NCBI GenBank assembly: GCA_035308345.1
Contig: DATGGW010000462.1
Location: 1-9,858, forward strand
Reading direction: 5' to 3'
Source: CF-113 sp035308345
Lineage (GTDB): Bacteria > Chloroflexota > Ktedonobacteria > Ktedonobacterales > Ktedonobacteraceae
DNA length: 9,858 nt
The notes beneath the pieces are model-generated. The model was not told the origin of the DNA, searched no databases, and saw nothing but the letters and a program-made list of their open reading frames with translations. Positions 5,167 to 9,858 of this stretch are shown here, one piece after another. A program made the position numbers and the translations under genes. How positions within the stretch are numbered: position 1 is the stretch's first letter; each line of letters starts with the position of its first letter.

Positions 5167-7959
5167 ATGGAATGTCCCTACTGTAAAGCTGAAAATCGTG
5201 ATGGCGTGCGCTATTGCAGCAACTGCGGCAGATTGATCGACGCGACTGTCCCTGGCGTTGCTGCTTCCCCAAATGTTTCGACGGCAGGCAATACACCCGG
5301 TGGAAGCGGCGGCTCGCGGGCCTTGAACGTCGGGAGTCGCTTACAGGGTGGGCGCTATGTGATCAAAAATGTGCTTGGCGAGGGCGGCATGGGCGCGGCT
5401 CTGCTGGCGACGGATAATCGCCTGGATAACAAAATGGTGGTTATCAAGGAACTGGTTTCGGATAGCAGCGATCCTGTGAAGCTCAAAGAGGATGAACGCA
5501 ACTTCAAGCATGAAGTGGTCACACTGGCTCACCTCAATCATCCCCTCATCCCCGATGTAACCGATAACTTTGATGAGAACTCGCGCTACTTTATGGTGCA
5601 GGAATACGTCGAGGGCGAAAATCTGGAAGAGCGTATGGAACGCACCAAACAGCCCATGAAGGAACGCGAGGCGCTGGGTTATGCATCGCAGGCGCTGGAT
5701 GTGCTCGAATACCTGGCGCAGCAGACACCGCCGATTGTGCATCGCGATATCAAACCCGCCAATATCATCATCAGCGACAAGGATAAGCGAGCGCACCTGG
5801 TGGACTTTGGCATCGCGCGCGCCGATGTGGCAAAGAATGCCCGGCGCAAGCAGACATCGGCTTTGGGAACGCCCGGCTATGCGCCGCCCGAACAATACCA
5901 GGGTAACGCCGACCCGCGCTCCGACCTGTATGCTCTGGGCGCCACGCTGCACCATCTGCTGACGAACCGCGACCCACGCGACTATCCGCCGTTCTCCTAT
6001 CCGCCTGCGCGCACATTAAATCCGCTGCTGTCGGAAGAAGTGGAACGGCTGCTTGCTAAAGCGGTCAATAACGATATCACGCAGCGTTACCAGAGCGCGA
6101 CGGCTATGAAGCGCGATGTCGATGCGATTTTGCTCAAACGTTTTGGCGTCTCGGGCGCGATCGATAGCTATACCCTGGGAACATCCGGGCCAATCGGGGC
6201 CGTTTCATCAGCAGGCGCGAGGGGGGGGACAGCTAGCAACCAGCCGCCCTTTGCAAAATGGCCCTCACAGGTACAACAACCGCCGCTCGCCGGGCAGCGA
6301 GGAGCGCAAGCGCCATATCAGCCAGGAGCATATGCGCCACCGCCGCAACAGAGACGCCGGAGCAATGTCGGACTCAACTTTTTCCTCTTCATCCTGGTTA
6401 TCGTTTTGCTCTTCGCCTTCGGTTTTGGCGCGTACTTCTACTTCCAGCAACACAGATCGACAGGCGGTAATGGCGGCATTGCTACTCCCACACCTGCCGT
6501 GACATCGAACATCCCTGCCAGCGGTATTGGCGTGACGAAGGAGCCAGATGGCCAATATATAGGTATCAGCGCCGGCGCCTTCGCCTTTGATACCGGACGT
6601 CCAGGTGGAAATTTCATGAGACAGGCGGAACAAAGCCTTCAGAGTGCTGACACGAGCGGTGCCGAGACACTGTGGACTCAGGCGGCGCAGGCCGATACCA
6701 GCAACGCCGAAGCCTGGATTTACCTTGAAGACCAGCAAGTGCTCGATTCTGGCGCACCCTATATCGACATTGTTGTCGCGACCATGATAAGCGGTGACCA
6801 GGCCACCATCAGCCTGGGGCGTGATGATCTACAAGGAGCATACGTAGCGCAAAAAGCCTATAATGATGGCGATCTGCTGCCTAATGGCGTCAAAGTGCGC
6901 CTGCTTATCGCCAATTCTGGCAATCAGACCTCTTATGCTACACCTGTGGCCCAGCAGATTATTCAACTGGCGAAAGCGGACAGTCATTTCGTGGGCATTA
7001 TGGGCTGGCCGTTTAGTTCGCGTGTCGTCCAGGTATTGCAGACTTTGAAAGCCGCCCAAATTCCCATGGTTTCACAAACCGCGTCAAGCGATACGCTGAC
7101 CGGCCAATCGCCCTACTTCTTCAGGGTGGCGCCTCCAAATGTAACTCAGGGCATTATCGGCGCGCAGTATGCCGTGACGTCGCTGCATGATACACACGTC
7201 GCTTTGTTCTATGATAAAAACGATTCGTATAGTAACACGCTGGCGCAGGATTTTACTAGCCAGTTTACCAACGATGGCGGTTCTATTGTTGCCACCGAGT
7301 TATACACTGTCGGCAAACCGAGTAACTTTGTGCAACTGCTCAACGATGCCGAGTCGCACAATCCCGATCTGATCTACTTCTCTGGCTACGCGGCGGATGC
7401 CAGCGTGCTCCTGACCGACCTGCCGACATCCGGCCCGTTCGCCACTTTGCAGGTGATGGGCGGCGATGCGCTCTACGAGCTTGGCGGCTACCAGAGCAGT
7501 TCGCACGCGGCGGGTGTGCGCATGCGCTTCACCACTTTCGCTCATCCAGACGAGTGGGGTGCGTTATGTACTGCCGGGCAGTCGTTCGCCTGCAATGCGC
7601 CCAGGTTCTTCAGTGACTACAGCTCGGATTATAATCCCAATAATATCCATCCCAGCAATCCCTATGGTTTTACCCGCGCCGATGGCGACGTGATCCTGTC
7701 TTATGACGCCACAACGACCATGCTTACTGCTGCTCAGAAAGCGCTGGCGGGTTCGAAGACCACCATGACGCCGGCAGATCTCCTGCAAGGTTTGAAGCAA
7801 ATTCATGGCGCGCAGGCCATCCAGGGCGTTAGCGGGCAGATCTCGTTCGACCTGAATGGCAATCCGTCCAACAAGGCGCTGGTAATATTGAAGATAGTGC
7901 AGGGTGGGTTCATCCAGATCGATTCTGTACAGGGCTGTTTCAAAGTAGGGGCTTGTTAA
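5167..7959 (+). CDS. Receptor Ser/Thr protein kinase: zinc ribbon - kinase - TM - branched-chain amino-acid-type solute-binding domain
   Basis: A 930-residue fusion, counted from ATG 5167; ATG 5122 would add 15 residues. The zinc ribbon uses C3, C6, C17 and C20 (CX2CX10CX2C). The Hanks-type kinase domain spans about 62-325, with the Gly-rich loop G71-G76 (GEGGMG), Lys94 (VVIKEL), the catalytic HRD at H192-D194 with K196 and N199, DFG at D213, and GTPGYAPPEQ, so it should be active. A Gly/Pro/Gln-rich linker (about 326-398) leads to one membrane helix (about 403-426). Outside the cell there is a short TPR-like helical pair (about 484-527), then a Leu/Ile/Val-binding-type domain (about 530-915). 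Its typical segments are MGWPFSSRVVQVLQ, IPMVSQTASSDTLTG, YFFRVAPPN and DLIYFSGYAAD. It ends in a Cys-containing tail (QGCFKVGAC). The probable role is sensing an extracellular small molecule and phosphorylating cytoplasmic proteins; the ligand and targets are unknown. Bacterial receptor kinases more often carry PASTA or other repeats. A G8 run at 6221-6228 lies in the linker. Confidence 0.94.
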   Translation: MECPYCKAENRDGVRYCSNCGRLIDATVPGVAASPNVSTAGNTPGGSGGSRALNVGSRLQGGRYVIKNVLGEGGMGAALLATDNRLDNKMVVIKELVSDSSDPVKLKEDERNFKHEVVTLAHLNHPLIPDVTDNFDENSRYFMVQEYVEGENLEERMERTKQPMKEREALGYASQALDVLEYLAQQTPPIVHRDIKPANIIISDKDKRAHLVDFGIARADVAKNARRKQTSALGTPGYAPPEQYQGNADPRSDLYALGATLHHLLTNRDPRDYPPFSYPPARTLNPLLSEEVERLLAKAVNNDITQRYQSATAMKRDVDAILLKRFGVSGAIDSYTLGTSGPIGAVSSAGARGGTASNQPPFAKWPSQVQQPPLAGQRGAQAPYQPGAYAPPPQQRRRSNVGLNFFLFILVIVLLFAFGFGAYFYFQQHRSTGGNGGIATPTPAVTSNIPASGIGVTKEPDGQYIGISAGAFAFDTGRPGGNFMRQAEQSLQSADTSGAETLWTQAAQADTSNAEAWIYLEDQQVLDSGAPYIDIVVATMISGDQATISLGRDDLQGAYVAQKAYNDGDLLPNGVKVRLLIANSGNQTSYATPVAQQIIQLAKADSHFVGIMGWPFSSRVVQVLQTLKAAQIPMVSQTASSDTLTGQSPYFFRVAPPNVTQGIIGAQYAVTSLHDTHVALFYDKNDSYSNTLAQDFTSQFTNDGGSIVATELYTVGKPSNFVQLLNDAESHNPDLIYFSGYAADASVLLTDLPTSGPFATLQVMGGDALYELGGYQSSSHAAGVRMRFTTFAHPDEWGALCTAGQSFACNAPRFFSDYSSDYNPNNIHPSNPYGFTRADGDVILSYDATTTMLTAAQKALAGSKTTMTPADLLQGLKQIHGAQAIQGVSGQISFDLNGNPSNKALVILKIVQGGFIQIDSVQGCFKVGAC
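6221..6228 (+). repeat. G8 homopolymer inside the kinase linker
   Basis: Eight consecutive G encode part of the Arg-Gly-Gly stretch in the low-complexity linker between kinase domain and membrane helix. Loss of one G would shift reading into a frame that stops at 6502, and gain of one G into a frame that stops at 6470. Either way the product would be a soluble kinase lacking the membrane helix and sensor. Whether the tract varies is unknown. Confidence 0.6.
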
Positions 7960-7982
7960 TTCATCAGCCCTTCCCGCGCCAC

Positions 7983-8089
7983 TTCCAGGGCGGGGACAAG
8001 CCCACGCCCCTACCCTATACGAAAGAGATGCCCACCCGGACAGGGTAGGGGTGGGGCTTCGCCGCTCCGCGGCCACCCCCGTCCTGGAA
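7983..8089. repeat. 107-bp nested palindromic element between convergent operons
   Basis: The outer arms TTCCAGGGCGGGG (7983-7995) and CCCCGTCCTGGAA (8077-8089) match at 12 of 13 positions; the exception is a G-T that can wobble-pair in RNA. Inner arms at 7998-8016 and 8042-8059 are near-perfect complements, apart from an indel-type difference near their outer ends. A small perfect hairpin, GCCGC-TCC-GCGGC, sits at 8061-8073. The element fills most of the 190-bp gap between the converging receptor kinase and yggT genes. It could stop transcription from both sides, although no T-runs flank it. Nested arms and base composition also fit a dispersed non-coding repeat or MITE-like element. No transposase or target duplication was seen. 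From 8090 to 8149 I see only a weak 7-bp inverted repeat (GCGCTTA 8095-8101 with TAAGCGC 8134-8140). Confidence 0.7.
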
Positions 8090-8149
8090 AATCTGCGCTT
8101 ATCTTACGCCTATAGGGATCGTCCCCGCACTGTTAAGCGCATAGAGATG

Positions 8150-8434
8150 TCACCAGCCTGTAGGAAGCGCCTGCAGCAGCAGTATCTGGATGGTGATCAG
8201 GAAGAAGAATGCTATCAGGAACGACATGTCGAGGACGCCCACCGGGCGCACAACGCGGCGTATGGGCGTAATAAATGGGTCGGTCATGCGCGCCAGGAAG
8301 CGGATGAATGCGAAACGTTCATCCGCGCCAAACCATGAAGCGAAAACCCGGATAATCAGGGCGATAATCAAAATCCCAATGCCATACTTTATGATCCCGT
8401 AGATAATGCCGTGATCGGATGGGATATCAAACAT
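8150..8434 (-). CDS. yggT: YggT/YlmG-family membrane protein
   Basis: A 94-residue protein with two membrane helices (about residues 10-34 and 69-89). They are joined by the family's hallmark loop, RVFASWFGADERFAFIRFLARM followed by TDPFITPIRR at 51-60 and VGVLDMS. Length is normal for the short bacterial form. YggT/YlmG proteins are small integral membrane proteins linked by gene context and plastid homologues to membrane organisation, division and osmotic fitness, with no known catalytic activity. It is the last gene of the minus-strand operon, starting 5 nt after the DUF6391-like gene, and its ribosome binding site lies in that gene's final codons. It ends 61 bp from the palindromic element, the likely transcription end. 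Confidence 0.9.
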   Translation of the reverse strand: MFDIPSDHGIIYGIIKYGIGILIIALIIRVFASWFGADERFAFIRFLARMTDPFITPIRRVVRPVGVLDMSFLIAFFFLITIQILLLQALPTGW

Positions 8435-8439
8435 AGACG

Positions 8440-8943
8440 CTACTCCTGAACGGTTCGTACTTCGATGATAGTCATGCCGAGAATTTTGCGACGGAAGATT
8501 TCGCTCACGCGCACTCCCTGTACATCGGGCAGCGTAGTCACATGCTTTTGCACCAACTCGCCCAGTGGCCGTGCCGCCATGATACCTGCGACAGATGAGA
8601 CGGCGGTGGAGGCGATACGCGTGCGCGTGCGGCTGGAAGTCATGCCCAGCAAGGTTCCCAGGGTTAAGAGCGAGACACCCACCACCAGGTTTGTGCCACA
8701 GTTGGGATGTATGGCGAGTTCGGATTCGCCCGCCTGCAAACGGCGTAATGCCTCGTCAAGCGAGCGCCGCAGCTGCCCCAGGTCTACATCTCCAAAGATG
8801 ATAAAGCCACGCGAGCTTGAACGCGCGCTGACCCGCAGGTCTGGCACATGGCCGCTCAGTACGGTGATGGTAGCATGCTCCAACGCATGGTTTTGTCGAA
8901 TGCGACGGCCAAACAGCATATCTTCAGGTCTCATGAGTTGCAC
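8440..8943 (-). CDS. DUF6391-like membrane-associated protein with HXXEH and HPNC motifs
   Basis: A 167-residue protein that I place in the DUF6391 family from memory of its conserved blocks: RQNHALEHATITVLSG near the N-terminus, then SSRGFIIFGDVD, then EALRRLQAGESELAIHPNCGTNLVVG. The function is uncharacterised. Visible potential ligands are H19, E22 and H23 (an HXXEH pattern, as in inverted zinc-binding sites of M16 peptidases) and H79 and C82 in HPNCGTN. A metal site is inference. Hydrophobic stretches at about 84-101 and 111-125 suggest membrane association. The GTG at 8943 lies 3 nt after the yggS stop; ATG 8934 (nine bases further in) is an alternative, and neither has a clear ribosome binding site, so translation is probably coupled to yggS. 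It occupies the place that sepF holds in ylm-type clusters, hinting at an envelope or division role, though it shows no resemblance I can see to SepF. Confidence 0.85.
   Translation of the reverse strand: MQLMRPEDMLFGRRIRQNHALEHATITVLSGHVPDLRVSARSSSRGFIIFGDVDLGQLRRSLDEALRRLQAGESELAIHPNCGTNLVVGVSLLTLGTLLGMTSSRTRTRIASTAVSSVAGIMAARPLGELVQKHVTTLPDVQGVRVSEIFRRKILGMTIIEVRTVQE
8443..8447 (-). promoter_or_regulatory. yggT ribosome binding site inside the upstream gene's last codons
   Basis: On the minus strand AGGAG lies 8 nt before the yggT ATG (8434) and forms part of the last codons (Gln-Glu) just before the TAG stop of the DUF6391-like gene. This predicts coupled translation of the pair. Confidence 0.65.
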
Positions 8944-8946
8944 TTT

Positions 8947-9648
8947 CTATGTGTATACGCGCTCGCCAAAGATCGCTCGTCCAATACGCACGATCGTGGC
9001 TCCTTCTTCAATTGCTACGCGATAATCATCAGTCATGCCCATCGAGAGATGCTGCCAGTCACACTGCGGAAGCTGATCGCGCAGGTGATCCCGCAGCAGT
9101 CGCAACTGCCGGAAAACCGGTCGCACCTCTTCCGGGTTTTGCGCCAGCGGCGCGATAGTCATCAATCCTTCTACCCGTAGATGCGGCAGCGCGACGATCG
9201 GCCGGGCCAACTCCAGGGCCTCGGAACTCGACATCCCTTCCTTGCTGGCCTCGCCTGAGACATTGACTTGCAGCAAAACAGTCAGTTGAACGCCCTGCTC
9301 AGCCGCGTGCCGGTCCAGCGCCTGCGCCAGATGCAGGGTATCCACGCTGTGTACCGCAGCAAATGCGCCGGAGACTTTACCCGCCTTGTTGCTTTGCAGG
9401 TGACCGATCATATGCCAGCGCACCTCTGGCGGGTGGAACGCCCCAATTTTGGGAAGCGCATCCTGCACGCGATTCTCACCAAAATTTGTTACTCCCAAAT
9501 TATACGCCATGCGCACAAGATCAACAGGCACCGTCTTTGAAACCGCTACCAGCGTAATATCTTGCGCGCTGCGGCCCGCTCTGCCGGCTGCTTGAGCGAT
9601 AGCGTCGCGCACGTATTCAAGATTGTTGGCTAATTGTTCTGGTGTCAT
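8947..9648 (-). CDS. yggS: YggS/PLPBP-family pyridoxal-phosphate homeostasis protein
   Basis: A 233-residue cytoplasmic protein of the YggS/YlmE/PROSC family, a single TIM-barrel PLP carrier without known enzymatic activity that keeps free vitamin B6 and amino/keto-acid pools in balance. The PLP-binding lysine is K38 in LVAVSKTV. Other family blocks are NFGENRVQ (55-62), HMIGHLQSNK (79-88), LQVNVSGEASKEGM, VEGLMTIAP, and the phosphate-binding SMGMTDDY (202-209) with GATIVRIGRAIFGER at the end. Length and motifs are complete. The ATG is preceded by AGGAA at about 9 nt spacing. It begins 25 nt after pgeF and ends 3 nt before the GTG start of the next gene, so all four minus-strand genes look co-transcribed from a promoter outside the window. 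Confidence 0.96.
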   Translation of the reverse strand: MTPEQLANNLEYVRDAIAQAAGRAGRSAQDITLVAVSKTVPVDLVRMAYNLGVTNFGENRVQDALPKIGAFHPPEVRWHMIGHLQSNKAGKVSGAFAAVHSVDTLHLAQALDRHAAEQGVQLTVLLQVNVSGEASKEGMSSSEALELARPIVALPHLRVEGLMTIAPLAQNPEEVRPVFRQLRLLRDHLRDQLPQCDWQHLSMGMTDDYRVAIEEGATIVRIGRAIFGERVYT

Positions 9649-9673
9649 CTCTCAGGTTCCTACGCATATATGC

Positions 9674-9858
9674 CTATTGCGGGCGCAGCGCCAGGATCGA
9701 TGGGAAACGCCCTGTTTTCCCATGTTCGGCGCGATAGGAATAATAATGCTCTTTCTGGCAGCTGGTGCAGATATCGGATAGCTCGATATGTTCCGGCAAT
9801 AGTCCCGCCATGAGCAACTGCTTTCTATTGGTCTCCCACAGGTTCAGGCGCAGGCTGC
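9674..9858 (-). CDS. pgeF: PgeF/YfiH-family protein (multicopper-polyphenol-oxidase fold), C-terminal part
   Basis: Only the last 60 residues before a TAG stop are in the window; the gene continues past base 9858. They read LRLNLWETNRKQLLMAGL, then LSDICTSCQKEHYYSYRAEHG, then KTGRFPSILALRPQ. This is the conserved C-terminus of the PgeF/YfiH/YlmD family (laccase-domain protein): the LW..NR.QL..AG helix, then the C-T..., YSYRA and GR stretch. Members have been described as a peptidoglycan-editing factor in E. coli and as purine-nucleoside-processing or polyphenol-oxidising enzymes; which applies here cannot be told. The metal-binding histidines of the family lie upstream of this fragment. The arrangement pgeF-yggS, 25 nt apart, is a widely conserved pair. 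Confidence 0.92.
   Translation of the reverse strand, partial: SLRLNLWETNRKQLLMAGLLPEHIELSDICTSCQKEHYYSYRAEHGKTGRFPSILALRPQ

Noticed and set aside
5341..5955. 204-residue open frame on the minus strand
   Set aside because: It is antisense to the Ser/Thr kinase catalytic domain, where the plus strand carries every kinase motif. No independent signals support it.
8095..8140. Inverted repeat GCGCTTA / TAAGCGC downstream of yggT
   Set aside because: Seven-base arms separated by 32 nt are expected by chance. There is no T-run or protein-binding context.
8465..9025. 186-residue open frame on the plus strand
   Set aside because: It overlaps the DUF6391-like gene and the 3' end of yggS on the other strand. 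Its translation is Ser/Arg/Pro-rich without motifs.
1..9858. CRISPR arrays, tRNA or rRNA genes, transposases, phage genes
   Set aside because: I found no regularly spaced direct repeats, cloverleaf-like segments, or proteins of mobile elements on either strand. The only mobile-like signal is the palindromic non-coding repeats.

Overview
This 9.9 kb window is moderately GC-rich bacterial chromosome. It holds two convergent gene blocks that meet in a short spacer at 7960-8149. Gene content and protein style suggest a Chloroflexota genome, most likely a Ktedonobacteria-like member: large GAF/PAS kinases, a zinc-ribbon serine/threonine kinase fused to a solute-binding protein, a DUF6391-like protein, and dispersed GC-rich hairpin elements between genes. 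This placement is inferred from gene style and was not tested by any search.

Plus strand, 1-7959. The window opens inside the DNA-binding end of an OmpR-type response regulator. One base after its stop comes the partner membrane histidine kinase (120-1712). A second, soluble hybrid-sensing histidine kinase with GAF-GAF-PAS-HisKA-HATPase layout follows (1844-3994). Next is a compact two-gene unit with its own promoter. It encodes an 81-residue protein ending in Gly-Gly (4178-4423) and a single-pass membrane-anchored protein (4439-4897). Last is a receptor-type Ser/Thr kinase (5167-7959) made of a zinc ribbon, a kinase domain, a low-complexity linker, one membrane helix, and an extracellular domain of the branched-chain amino-acid-binding type. 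The left three quarters is therefore largely a signalling neighbourhood: three kinases with three different sensor designs.

Minus strand, 9858-8150. A tightly packed operon reads pgeF (3' end only), yggS, a DUF6391-like membrane protein, yggT. In Bacillus-type genomes the related cluster is ylmD(pgeF)-ylmE(yggS)-sepF-ylmG(yggT), so the DUF6391-like gene sits where sepF would be. The link to envelope growth or division comes from that family context.

Between the blocks (7983-8089) lies a 107-bp nested palindromic element able to fold in either transcript. It could act as a bidirectional transcription stop and looks like a dispersed repeat. Smaller hairpin elements occur at 4112-4131 and 4932-4962.

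The most interesting candidates are: the Gly-Gly-ending small protein with its membrane partner, a possible beta-grasp/ubiquitin-like carrier; the kinase/solute-binding receptor fusion, with a G8 tract in its linker; the HXXEH and HPNC motifs in the DUF6391-like protein; and the four-cysteine cluster in the PAS domain of the second histidine kinase. None of these could be tested here by database search or structure prediction.
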